The notes beneath the pieces were generated by a model, which worked only from the letters and a program-made list of their open reading frames with translations, searched no databases and had not been told where the DNA came from. A stretch of 64,000 bases of DNA, from positions 38,566,437 through 38,630,436 of the forward strand of contig NC_091930.1 of NCBI RefSeq assembly GCF_041260155.1, read 5' to 3'. Each line of letters opens with the position of its first letter. Position 1 is the first letter of the stretch. The position numbers and the translations under genes were made by a program. Below are positions 1-11,269 of the stretch, in pieces. The DNA is from Ptychodera flava (lineage: Eukaryota; Hemichordata; Enteropneusta; Ptychoderidae).

Positions 1-340
1 CTGATTTCGGTACGAACATGCCAAATTGCTCTAATACGGTAATTCTCAGAGCTATGCTCTTAACGTGTACAGTAAGCTAGCCATTATCTTCATTTATGTA
101 ATTATCTAATTCGTTCTAATGCCAGCTTTTCCCGCTATCTAAATACGCCATACCTACGTATTAAATGCACTGTTCGCTATCCCTGAGATCGCCTTTGTTC
201 TAGTCTGTAAGAGCATAATGGATGTGTGATAGCCTTTTGTTTTATATTGATATTGTAATCTGGTGGGTAAATTTTCTGATGAGACAATCTGGTACCAACA
301 TAGGCCTTTAAGATTCTATGCCAGTTCAGGGGCCCTTTTA
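1..340. other. no gene recognised
   Basis: I see no coding region or repeat here apart from the TTA target copy (338-340) that borders the transposon to the right. Confidence 0.4.
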
Positions 341-1957
341 GGGAGCGTTCAGTTATTATGGCCGGGGGTGGGCCGGCAAAATCCAGGGGGGGGGTCACCT
401 TAAATTTGAAAACTGCAAAAGGGGGGGGGGTCATGTATTTTTCAAACAGCTCAGAGGGGGGGGGGTCACTTAATTTTCATAATTCCGTCCCGTCAAAAAG
501 CAGTTTCAGTGTTCAGAAATATTCTGGGAGATAAAAATGATTCGTTGCACTATTTCATTCTCGGAAGTTATTCACCTGTAAATCTGAAAAAAAGTATAAT
601 TATCTGTCACATGAACATCTTGACTTGACAACTCTGAGGCTTGTCTTATTGTAAATCAAGCTCACTGCACTGAGGGCGATGAACAATTCCTATTATTTAC
701 ATATTAGAGATAAAGCAAGATTTGTCAGGGAAATTATTTAACAGTTACCTGTACTGAGACTACTAGTACCATGAAAAGTTAAATAATACTTTTAAGTGAA
801 ATTCCAATATCATAATTGTTGTCCACATCTGAACTTTTAAATACCTTATTTGAATCAAGTACATTTGTATCAATTATCAAACACCTATAAAAGCACAAAT
901 TAATTTAGTTTAGCATTTAAAAAAATATTCTTAGTTTTCTCATAGACTCCAATGTATAGTGAATCAACATTTCGGTGAAATTCCAAAATCCAATTTCTTG
1001 CACACATATCCAATTTCTGGCGAACACATCAATTTGTTACAACACTAATCTAATCAAGTACATTGATATCAATAATCGAGAGTACATAAATACATGGGTT
1101 TACCTATTTTTGTATTGGAAAAAAATTATTCATATTTTCCTCATAGACTCCCATGTATAGTGGATGAACATTTTCAGTGAAGTTCCATAATCAGATTTCT
1201 TGTACACATAATATGCACCTTTAACCATCATATTCCAATCAAGTAAAATAATGTTAATTATTGAACATCTGTATATGCACAAGTATACCAAGTTTTTCAC
1301 TGGAAAAAAAAATATTCACAATTTTATCATTGACCCCCATGTATAGTGGATGAACATTTTTGGTGAAATTCTAAGGTCAAACTCTTTGTCCGCATGCCAG
1401 TTGTAACAACCCGTACATTTATGTAAATTATCAAATATCTATAAATGCACAGATATAGTTTTGCATTGAAAAAGTATTACATAGATTTCTCATACATGCA
1501 TGAAAAAATATATGTATACCATGTATGGTGAATCAACATCATCAACAGCTGATTTTCAATTAAATCCAAATATCAAAATTTTGTACACACATGCTTGGGC
1601 AAAAATATTGCGATCCACCAGTAATTCCTGTCCAAACCCTTTGAGAGGTAATTTCAAATTATAGCAAGTCAGAAGGGGAAATCTGATCATTAACACCTTT
1701 TGAGTTTTGTAAAGAAGGTCATTTGAAAAAATCTAAGCTCTTTCTGGGGGGATTCTATTGCTCCATACCCCCGAGGTGTTTGTGTGTGCAGCTTTACTCA
1801 AGCAATGTGGGGGGGGGGGGTCATGAAATTTTTGTCATCTTGAAAGGGGGGTCATCAATTTTTTTGTACAATGGGTAGGGGGGGGGTTCACTTATTTTGA
1901 CTGATGCGCAGGAAGAATTTGCCGGCCCACCCCCGGCCATAATATCTGAACGCTCCC
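341..1957. mobile_element. Non-autonomous TIR DNA transposon, 1.6 kb
   Basis: The two ends are inverted repeats of about 45 bp: GGGAGCGTTCAG at the left and its complement CTGAACGCTCCC at the right, both continuing into a G-rich block (GGCCGGGGGTGGGCCGGC). TTA lies directly outside both ends (338-340 and 1958-1960), which looks like a 3-bp target duplication. A TWA duplication is usual for PIF/Harbinger elements, so that superfamily is the best guess; no transposase is visible. G-runs of 8-11 bases sit just inside both ends. A diverged relative seems to lie at 43327-44207. Confidence 0.75.
750..1600. repeat. Internal tandem monomers of the TIR transposon
   Basis: A motif like CATAGACTCCCATGTATAGT followed by a short conserved stretch recurs near 940, 1145, 1330 and 1515, with a more diverged unit near 770. 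The spacing is about 180-200 bp. Each unit continues with a piece resembling GTGAAATTCCA and then TTGTACACA. The monomers are too diverged to be recent. Confidence 0.6.
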
Positions 1958-2085
1958 TTAATGCTGTTTGTTGAAAATTTGTCTATTTTATGCCACGGTC
2001 ATCATGAGCTCTCTTCCATCAAAACTACGCATTGCCGTTACTGACACGCTGGTATAATTTAATATCTTATAAATTTCATTTGCAG

Positions 2086-5000
2086 AACAAAACACGAAAT
2101 ACAGTTTGTAGGTTGATTTTGCTGGTGGTCTTTCGCAGTGTCCTGGCGAATACAATGGCCGACGTATGTGTTGAAGAAGAAACTTCCCGTCGATATGATT
2201 CCTGCTTTGACACATCAACCAACACATCTCGGTGCGATAGGCAATTCCGGTGGCAGTCAAATATAAATTTAGTATCCGAAGGTAAAGGTTACATATGGAG
2301 TTGCAACTGTGACCAACAATGTCCATACTTTGGAGACTGTTGCTATGACTACCGAGACGTGTGCCTGATGGGATCCGACCATAGGCCTGACGACTACAGC
2401 AGATACAATGAAGAAAAAGACACCACACCTGTGCATGTTTGTACTCTAGTTTCAGACACAGCAACAATGGGTTATTGGATGAACCGTAAATGTCCAGAAT
2501 CGTGGCAGGATGACATCATCCGTGAAAAATGTGAAAATATTACACGGTTAGGTAAGTTAAATCTGTGGCACTACAAACTACATTTAAGACAAATTTTAGT
2601 CCTTGTTCAACTAAATCGTAATCAACATGCACAGGTATAGCATGTTGCGTAGAAGAAGAGGATAGAGTTATTAACGTCGCTTAATAATGATTTGTTACAC
2701 AAGTACTTAAAGCCGCAATTTTCAATCTCAGGTTCTCGCATTAATGGAGTTCTCGTCCCAGTCAAAAACTTGGCCAGGACGATGCTTGATTTCTATACTA
2801 TTAATTTCACAAACTGATCACAACCTTTTGTCACCGTTCCTAATCCTGCAAACAGAGTTAATACAAGCGTTTGATTGACTACATGACGTGAAACAAATTG
2901 ACGAGCAAATGTATGAAATAGGTCAATGTCCTTGTACCAACTTTGAATGATACTGGTGGAAATATGTCTTAGTTATGGCTCTGTACATGAGAGAATCGTA
3001 ACAAAATCGCCGCCACGCAGCCATATTTGATTTTACTGTCTAAAAAATCAACATGCATATGTATGACATAAGTCAATGTCCATGTACCAACTTTGAAAAA
3101 ATCAGTTGAGATACCCCAGAGGTATGGCTCTTGGCAGGGAAAAAAACATAGCAAAATTGTCATCATGTGGCCATATTGGATCACATCGTGAAACAAATCG
3201 ACGTACATATTTATATAACATGTTCTTGTACAAACTTTGAATAAATTCGCTTGATACATGTCTGAGTTATGGTTCCAGATGTAAAAATCGTAACAAAAGG
3301 GTGGCCATTTTGCGGCCATATTGGATCGTATCACAAAACAAATCAATGTGCTTATGTATTACATAGGTCAATGTCCTTGTAACAAGTTTGAATAAAATCG
3401 GTCGAGACGTGCCTGAGATCTGGCTAAGGACATTAAAAATTGTAAAAATGGCTGCATGGCGGTCTTTTTGGATTATATTACAAAACAAATCAACGTGCAT
3501 ATGTATGACATGTCAAGTAATCTTTGTACCAAGTTTGAATGAAATCGCTCCAGGCATCTCTGAGATATCTGCGTGAACGGACGGACGGACTGACGCACGC
3601 ACGCACGGACACGACCAAACCTATAAGTCCCCCCGGACGGTGTCCGTGGGGACTAATAAAACCTCACTTGATCTGTCCTCACCAAAACTTAGTGCATTCA
3701 TTTTTTCGAAAACGTGAAATATCACTGAATTTACACTTTGACCGACTACTGTGTATAAAGTTTCTTGACTACCTATCTCTGAAAAATGTCTGCAACATTT
3801 CACTGAACGAGAGCTATATCATTTGGCAATGTTAAAGAGGCAATCTTTCTTAGTGTTACTGTCATATAAAATTGATCCAGTAGAAATAGATAGGCTATGA
3901 CTCAGGATCTTTTTAGGTAAAAACATTCAGAATGATTAACCTGACGCTTATGTTCATTACCAGGCTGGCTGTAGTTTAGAATCTATAATGATCAGATGTA
4001 TATATGGAGGTATAGTAGTTTGCTTTGAAAGTGTTCAGCAAACACCTGAACAAGAAAAAGAAAGTCCTTAAACTGGATACAACCTATTCATAGTTTCTTA
4101 ATTAACTGGATTTTCAATGATTTATATCGGATAAAACGGGTGCTTCATGTATTTCTCGGCCTTTCTTTTTTACTTGTAGATTTATCCCTAAGAAGTATTC
4201 CTACGACATGGCCAGCAGGAAATGACGTCTTTGCAAACATTTACTGCGCGCAGTGCAACGGAATCAAACAGGAAGAAGTCATTCTGTGGAACATAACCGT
4301 CGGTGTACACCGCCCTTGGGATATCACAAATTCCACCTTTGATAGTGTAATGTTGATTCTGAATGAAAGTCAGAGAATGCTTGAAGACAATGGCGTGGAC
4401 ATCACCATGGAACAAAATGGTATGACTGATCTGCGTCCTTGTGTCTATAATTTTACTGATTCATGCAAACCATCCCTCTATGCAAACCAATCAGAACTTC
4501 AACGGGCGGAACGTACTTGTAAATCTTACTTTTCAATTGTTACACTATACGAATACGAATCATCTCCCTATGGGTTCTTCTCCGATTCAAATGTTAAGTT
4601 CACAACTTTCTACAGAAACATCGACTGTGTCATTTGCAACCCTCGAAACTTGCATTGGATACTTGACTGTGGTAAAAGCGTAAGTTGGTCATTTAATATT
4701 CGGACATGGCATACATTGAGTCTGTTTTTTAATATTAAGGTTGATGGCTATATTTCGGTGTCACTCCGATCTGAGGATAAGGCTTGGCTGAATAATGACT
4801 TCTCTCATGATTATCGGTGTAAAGAAGGCGAATTGTTCGATCCAAGCCTACAAGGTTGTACACACAATCCAACCGTCGATGTTAACGATACATCAGTTAA
4901 CGATATCGTGATAAAAGCCGCCTAAAATGTCCGGCATCTTTTGAGCAATTCTTTTTAAACAAATCTGATTTCCGTGTAGATGAAGACACAATTATTTTCA

Positions 5001-5852
5001 AAGTTGGGGATGACTTGATACATAGTCAAATGTTTGAAATATTCGCGAATGAGTCGATGGCATTCGTGTGTTTTCTTTCAAAGGTATCATCGCCTAAGTA
5101 TGTAACATGGCTGACAGTTTCATGTTCTTCTTTGTCTATTATTTGTCTAGCAGTGCATATCATTATTTACTTTCGAAAACCTGCAAAGCAAAACTTCCCC
5201 GGCAAGTTGATGATCAATATGGTGATTTCGATGTTTTGTGCGCAGTTGATTTTCCTATCGAGTATGGGTCTCAACGAAATACCAGTGTTCTGTTTCCCTT
5301 TGGCGGTTTTGTTACACTACTCATGGTTGGCCAATTTCTCATGGATGGCAGTGGTCAGTTTTGACATTTATCGAACTTTCCGATCGGTAAAGAATTCTCT
5401 ATCTGTAACTCAAAATGTCAAGTGGTTTGTTGGTTACTGTCTTTGCGGTTGGCTGCTTCCCGGCGTGATTGTCTCGGTTTGCATTTTTCTTGATCTAAGC
5501 CAAATTACAAAGTTTCGTGTCGGTTATGCTGAGGATGGTATATGCTGGATTCGTAGGCGTCTGGCACTCGTTCTGTTTTTCGTTTTCCCTGTTATCGCTA
5601 TTGTTGTGTTCAATACAGTTTGTTTTGTCATGGCTGTTTACAAATAACAGTTTCTTCGGTAAGAACCCAAAAGGTGGATGGAGGAAATATTGCGGAGTGT
5701 TTGCAAAGATTTTCATCATTGCAGGATGTACATGGGTCCTCGCTCTAGTTGAAGCGTTCGTTGAAAATGAAATCCTTAGCATGATATTCAACATTACAAA
5801 CTCTCTTCAGGGAGTGTTTGTATTTCTGGCGTATCATCTGAAAAAATGCTAG
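2086..5852 (+). pseudogene. Somatomedin-B domain + 7TM receptor (class B/Methuselah-like), decayed
   Basis: A receptor gene in two visible coding blocks. Exon 2086-2551 (acceptor TTTGCAG, donor G|GTAAGT) holds an SMB domain of eight cysteines (DSC, RC, CNC, QQC, GDCC, DVC). The phase-1 intron 2552-4179 leads to 4180-5852, which holds the rest of the ectodomain (CKEGELFDPSLQGC near 4820-4854) and seven hydrophobic helices. TM3 carries HYSWLANFSWM and the second extracellular loop GICWI, both typical of secretin/adhesion-type receptors; there is no GPS site before TM1, as in Methuselah-like receptors. Two frame changes are seen: one base apparently missing near 4920 and one extra near 5643. No ATG with a signal peptide is visible at the 5' end, so a first exon is missing or lies upstream. 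Either a dying gene or two sequence errors. About 710 residues if counted across the breaks. Confidence 0.8.
2875..3657 (+). mobile_element. HINE/Helitron-like element, family A, in the receptor intron
   Basis: About five tandem units of roughly 150 bp, recognised by GTCAATGTCCTTGTACCAAC at 2922, 3073 and later. They are followed by an (ACGG)n-like microsatellite (3575-3612) and a terminal hairpin (GTCCCCCCGGAC ggt GTCCGTGGGGAC) that ends in CTAA next to T. Tandem core units, a tetranucleotide microsatellite and a 3' hairpin before CTRR are the layout known from HINE elements and the bivalve pearl elements. No helicase is present. Confidence 0.6.
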
Positions 5853-6170
5853 CAACTTAGGCTGCATGGATAATTCACATGAAATGAATATTATATATAA
5901 TTGATTTTAATTAAATTTGAAGTTTGTTGTTATTTCGGAGATGAGAACGTTTTTTCAACGTTCATTAAAACGAACAATCAAAATCATCCCGAAGAAGAAA
6001 AGGAAATTTGATCATGCTGGAGGCGACAAATGTTCGAACCGAACTTACTATTCCTGTCTGATCTACAACTTGTTGGGACTCATTTTAAAGCTCTTGGCGT
6101 GAAAACATTTCACCGCCTCACTTTTTAGTCGAAAATTGCGTTTATGTCCATAGAACAAGTCATTGACAAT

Positions 6171-7637
6171 GACACAGTCACCACTTGTTAATGGGTACTC
6201 TAATTACAAGTCCTCTGAGAGTAAAGAGTCCTCTTCATTAATTAGGTCTGTGATTAAAAATACTGTGATACAGATGGGGCTTAATGGCCGAAAATGAGTT
6301 CCATGGTAGTGAAAACATAAAACAAATGTAAGCCACCAAACTAATTACAAAAGGTCATTAAAATGAATCAATTAGTACTTATTCGACAGGATGCTGATAA
6401 ACACTTTTGCATCATATCCTAACACTGACAGATTATCAACAGTACCATATTTCATAAAGTTCGATGCAGTACTTTGGGCATTCACCGAAAAACAAAAATC
6501 CATTGTGTAAATGCAAACTAACAATTAATTTATATAATATGATACCACTTAGTGTCATTGATTTGTATTTACAACACTATGAGATCAAAATCTGTACCAA
6601 GTTTCATCAAATTTAACGCAGTATTTGTTGATATATCACTCTAATTAGGAAAGTTCATTCATATGCAATTACAAATCATTAACGTGACACTGATAAATAT
6701 CTTTTTCTTTGTTAAAGCAATGTGGGCTTAACATCTGTACCAAGTTTCATGAAATTTTATGCAGTATTTATTGACATATAAGACTAATTACGAAAATTCA
6801 AAAATACCGCAATTATACTGTGTCGCTCAAATTTTATTAAAATCGGTAAATACCAATATGGGTACCTAAGATCAACAATAAATGTTGTTCCTATATGTTC
6901 AGTGCAGGAAAATTTTACGTTGATGTTATGACAATGATTTCTGCACGGTACAACCAGAAAAACAACCAGAAATATTTAAACCAGAAAAAAAAGAATTACA
7001 AAAGTAAATAAGGTCTGAAATACGATGGTATCAACCGGGACTCGAACCCACAACGCACGGCACCCAATCAACTAGCGCAGAGGACAACAGACAAACCGCT
7101 CGACTAAATCCCCAATCCTAAAAAGATTGGTTCAATAACCGGGCTAAGGATGTTACAATAACTTGAAACTTTAGGTACTGGAGATCGACTTTAGCAACAT
7201 GCACAGCAGAAACTGCTAGCCCCTCTTAGTTTGAGCATAGACAGTCTTCCACCCTCTACTGTCTATGGTTTGAGCAGTTCTGTTAATATGTAACAGTTCA
7301 CAAACAATGACAGGAAATAACTCAAGGTCAGTGGAGTAGCCTGTTTCAGTCACTGGCATGCCACCACTCCTGCACATTTCCAGGATTTCCCTTTTTCTTA
7401 CCTCATTTGTACATTTTTGACACTGACGTGTTCATTTGAACAACGTGACATCTCAACCCCTGCATCTACCTGTACACCAAATATTGAGATGGTACCTTTG
7501 GTGGTATGCGATCATTTAAGTGTGACGGACATACATCCGCACATACATAACCACATACATGCAAACAGACATACAGACGCCACCGACTCATCATATAAGC
7601 TCTTTTTGGTATTTATATACATACTGATATGCTAATA
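6171..7637 (+). mobile_element. HINE-like element, family B, degenerate
   Basis: Diverged monomers of about 140 bp (phrases such as TGTACCAAGTTTCAT, GACTAATTACGAAAA, ATATGCAATTAC) run to about 6860. A SINE-like insert and unknown sequence follow, then a tail with CATACA/CAGACA repeats ending GCTAATAATTA at about 7637. The same ending closes the better-preserved family B element at 9490-11187. Confidence 0.45.
7027..7113 (-). mobile_element. tRNA-derived SINE head
   Basis: Read on the minus strand, there is an A-box-like TTTAGTCGAGCGG and a clear B box GGGTTCGAGTCCCGG with spacing suited to a tRNA with a long variable arm (Ser/Leu type). The acceptor stem does not pair, so this is a SINE head or relic, not a tRNA gene. 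Confidence 0.55.
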
Positions 7638-7640
7638 ATT

Positions 7641-8830
7641 AGGTCAGTGTCCTTGTACCAACTTTGAATAAAACCGATTGAGACGCACCTGAGTTATGGC
7701 TCCGTACATAAAAAATGTAACAAAATGGCTGCCATGCGGCCATATTGGATCATATTGTAAAACAAATTTACGTGCATATGTATGACATGGGTCAATGTCC
7801 TTGTACGAACTTTCAATAAAATCGGTTGAGATGTTCCTGAGTTATGGCTCCGTACATGAAAAAAATCGTAACAAAATGGCCGCACGGCGGCCATATTGTA
7901 TCGATCACAAAACAAATCAATGTGGATATGCATAGCATAGGTCAATTTCCTTGTACCAACTTTGAATAAAATCGGTTGAGATATGCCCGAGTTATGGCTC
8001 CGTACATTAAAAAATCCTAACAAAATGGGCGCACGGCGGCCATATTGGATCGCATCACAAAACAAATCGATGTGGACATGCATGACAAAAGTCAATGTCC
8101 TTGTACAAACTTTGCATAAAATCGGTAAAGACGTGCCTGAGTTATGGCTTCGTACATGAAAAAAATCGTAACAAAATGGCCGCCATGCGGCCATATCGGA
8201 TCATATCGTGAAACAAATTGATGTGCATATGTATGATATAGGTCAATGTCCTCGTACCAACTTTGAATAAAGTCGGTTGTGATGTGCCTGAGCTAAGGCT
8301 CTGTACATGAAAGAACTGTAACAAAATGGTTGCCATGCGGCCATATTTCATCGAATCACAAAACAAATCAATGTCGATATGCATGACATAGGTTAATGTC
8401 CTTGTACCAACTTTGAATAAAATCAGTTGAAATGTGCCTGAGTTGTGGCTAAGGACATGAAAAAATTGTAACAAAATGGCCGCCATGCGGCCATATTGGA
8501 TCATTTCGTGAAACAAATGATGTGCATATGTATGATATAGGTCAATGTCCTTGTACAAACTTTGAATAAAATCGGTTGAGATGTGCCTGATATATGGCTC
8601 CGTACATGAAAAAATCGTAACAAAATTGCCGCACGGCGGCCATATTGGATTGTATCACAAAACAAATCGACGTGCATATGTATGACATATGAAGTAATTC
8701 TTTTACCAAGTTTGAATGAAATCGCTACAGGCATCTCTGAGATATCTGCGTGAACGGACGCACGGAAGGACGGACGGACGGACATGACCAAACCTATACG
8801 TCCCCTCGGAGGGTGTTCGTGGGGACTAAC
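7641..8830 (+). mobile_element. HINE/Helitron-like element, family A, 8-unit array
   Basis: Eight tandem units of about 150 bp (GTCAATGTCCTTGTACC near 7650, 7792, 7941, 8091, 8241, 8393, 8542, with a variant near 8690), then (ACGG)n at 8755-8783 and the terminal hairpin plus CTAA at 8801-8830. Because 150 is a multiple of three, the minus strand shows long open frames through the array; these are repeat by-products, not genes. It ends with the same sequence as the copy in the receptor intron. Confidence 0.65.
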
Positions 8831-9489
8831 AACCACAGGGATGACGGTCATTTTGAATTTTAAATATCGGTAAATCTCGCGGAATTTGTTTCTCTTGTAT
8901 AAAAATATGCACTATAACCTACGATTTTTTATTCTTGATTTTGAAACATTATTGTTGAAAGATTCATTGAGGAAAGTTACCTTAGCTGACCTTACTTCGT
9001 TTACGTCAGTAATTCCTACAGTTGAAAACTTGTACTGAACTAGATGTTGCCGAGTAGTTTGAGTTTATTAAAAGCAAACATGGTAACGTATAAACGCATC
9101 GGCGTTTTTAATGTTAAATTCATGGAGATACGTTTATTTTCTAAAGATGTTTTTAAATTTAGCTATGCTATCATTTAGGAGTCAAAGCGCTAATTGTTTG
9201 CTGAAATATGATGATTAGATAAGCAAACTTAAAATAATTTGCGAAATTGATGTATCGTTAGGCTACAACACCATTCAATTAATTACACAGTTTAGTCAAC
9301 TAATCACTATGCATTGCACATATGTTGTGATACGTAAACTGGCTACAGAGAATCTCCATCGTACCGTGGTAAAATATTTCAACATAAATCCACAAATACA
9401 AAACTTAGGTGTGATGTCTGTTTGCTATTTTCTTGATGTACTTTTAATGAGGTGCTCTGTGTAATTTGATTATAAACCAGATGTGAACT
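8831..9489. other. no gene; repeat piece shared with 47.8 kb
   Basis: No coding frame is seen. The stretch 8835-8985 (CATTTTGAATTTTAAATATC, then TTATTCTTGATTTTGAAA and GAAAGATTCATTGAGG) is closely similar to 47785-47945 in intron 5 of carboxylesterase copy 3 and partly to 47385-47500, so it belongs to an unnamed dispersed repeat. Confidence 0.45.
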
Positions 9490-11187
9490 GAATGTGCTCG
9501 CGTGTTTGACAACAGTACGCTTCACAGAACAATCAGATATCTGTTATATCACTATATGTAGCAGGTTTTATCAACTTCACACAGTACTCTCAGAGTTTAA
9601 TCACAAATTACAAAATTAAACTTTATTGAATATGCAAATGAGCTATTAATTAACTTAATACTGCTCAATGCTATATGGGACAATTAGATATCCATCAGAT
9701 CAATATTTGTAATACTTTTCATTAAATTTAATTCTGTAATTTTAGAGTAATATAACTAATTACAAAATTCACTAAATATGCAAATGAGCCCTTAATTAAC
9801 TTTACGACGTTCAATATTTCATAGCCCAATTGAATATTTATCAGATCAATGTTTGTAGCAAGTTTCATCAAATTTAATGCTATAATTTTGGAGTAATATC
9901 ACTAACTACAAAGTTCATTAAATATGCAAATGAGCCCTTATTATCTCCACCCAACTTAATGCTTTACACCACAATTAGATATCTGGCAGATCAGTATCAG
10001 CAGCAGTTTTCGTCACATTTGAGTCAGTCATTTCGGAGTTATACGACTAATTGTAAAACTTAATAAATACGCAAATGAGCTATTCATTAACTTTACACTG
10101 CCAAATGCTTCTTACTACAATGAGATATTTATCAGATCAATATCTGTACCAGAATTCACTGAAATGGGTGCCGTAAGTTCAGTTTATTACAAAGTTTATT
10201 AAATATGCAAATGAACTCTTATTTAACTCCACACTATTAAATGCTTTACAACACAGTCAGATATCTGTCGGATCAGTATATGCAGCAGTTTTCATCCAAT
10301 AGGTGCAGTTATTTCGGAGTTATATGACTAATTACGAAACTTCATAAAATATGCAAATGAGCTATTTATTAACTTGACACTGCTCAATGCCTCTTGGTAC
10401 AATGAGATAATTATCAGATCAATATCTGTACCAGATTTCACTGACTTTGGTGCCGTAATTTCATTGTTATACACCTAATTACAAAGTTAATTAAATATGC
10501 AAAGGAATCCTTCATTATCTCCACACAACTAAATGCTTTACACCAAAGTTAGATATCAGTCGGATCAGTATCTGCAGCAGATTTCATCACATTTAGTGCA
10601 GTTATATCGGAGTTATATGACTAATTATAAGACTTCATAAAATATGCAAATGAGCTATTTATTAACTTGACACTGCCCAATTCTTCTAAGAATAATTAGA
10701 TATATATCAGATCAATATTTGTTGCAAGTATCATCAAGTTCGGTGCAGGAATTTCAGAGTTATCTCACTAATAACAAAAGTTCATTAAATATGCAAATGA
10801 GAAGATAATTGACATGACACACACAGTATCGTCATAATGTTCTTAGATTGTCATCTGTGAAAAGTTTCATGAAATTGTTGTACAGTATTTCTTGATATAT
10901 GTCTAAACTGTCATAACCTTCTCCATAGGGAAACCATTGTACGGAAAAATGATATTGCATAACTTCATTAATATGCAAGCCATACTAACCACAATCTAAT
11001 CAGTTCTTGCAAGTAGCATATGGTACTTGTGAACCAAATCTGATCTGAATCCATTCAGGCGTTTTTGAGCAATCGTGTAAACAGACAGACAGACAGACAC
11101 ACACACACCATTAACATACACACACACACGGACAGACAGACAGACATCGCTATGACATTAGCCCACGTGTGAACACGTCAGCTAATA
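9490..11187 (+). mobile_element. HINE-like element, family B, nine-unit array
   Basis: About nine tandem units of roughly 146 bp, each with ATATGCAAATGAG (near 9630, 9777, 9925, 10070, 10205, 10350, 10495, 10644, 10789). A (CAGA)n/(CA)n microsatellite (11080-11146) and a terminal hairpin follow: TTAGCCCACGTG tga ACACGTCAGCTAA, ending CTAA next to T. The layout is that of family A but the monomer is different. No protein is encoded. Confidence 0.6.
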
Positions 11188-11269
11188 ATTATGTTGTTAA
11201 GGTCAACATTATATCTGACAATTTGTAAAATCTACATTTCTATGTTCTCACAGCTTTATAACTACTTTT

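Noticed and set aside
177-434. 85-codon minus-strand Pro-rich frame
   Set aside because: Runs over the G-rich end of the TIR transposon; no coding signs.
1988-2467. 159-codon minus-strand frame
   Set aside because: Lies opposite the SMB exon, whose cysteine pattern and splice donor support the plus strand.
7027-7113. Functional tRNA-Ser/Leu gene
   Set aside because: The acceptor stem does not pair; the promoter boxes fit a SINE head better.
7694-8851. Three overlapping minus-strand frames with a repeated 50-residue unit
   Set aside because: The 150-bp HINE monomer is a multiple of three, so frames stay open by chance; no start signals and diverged units.
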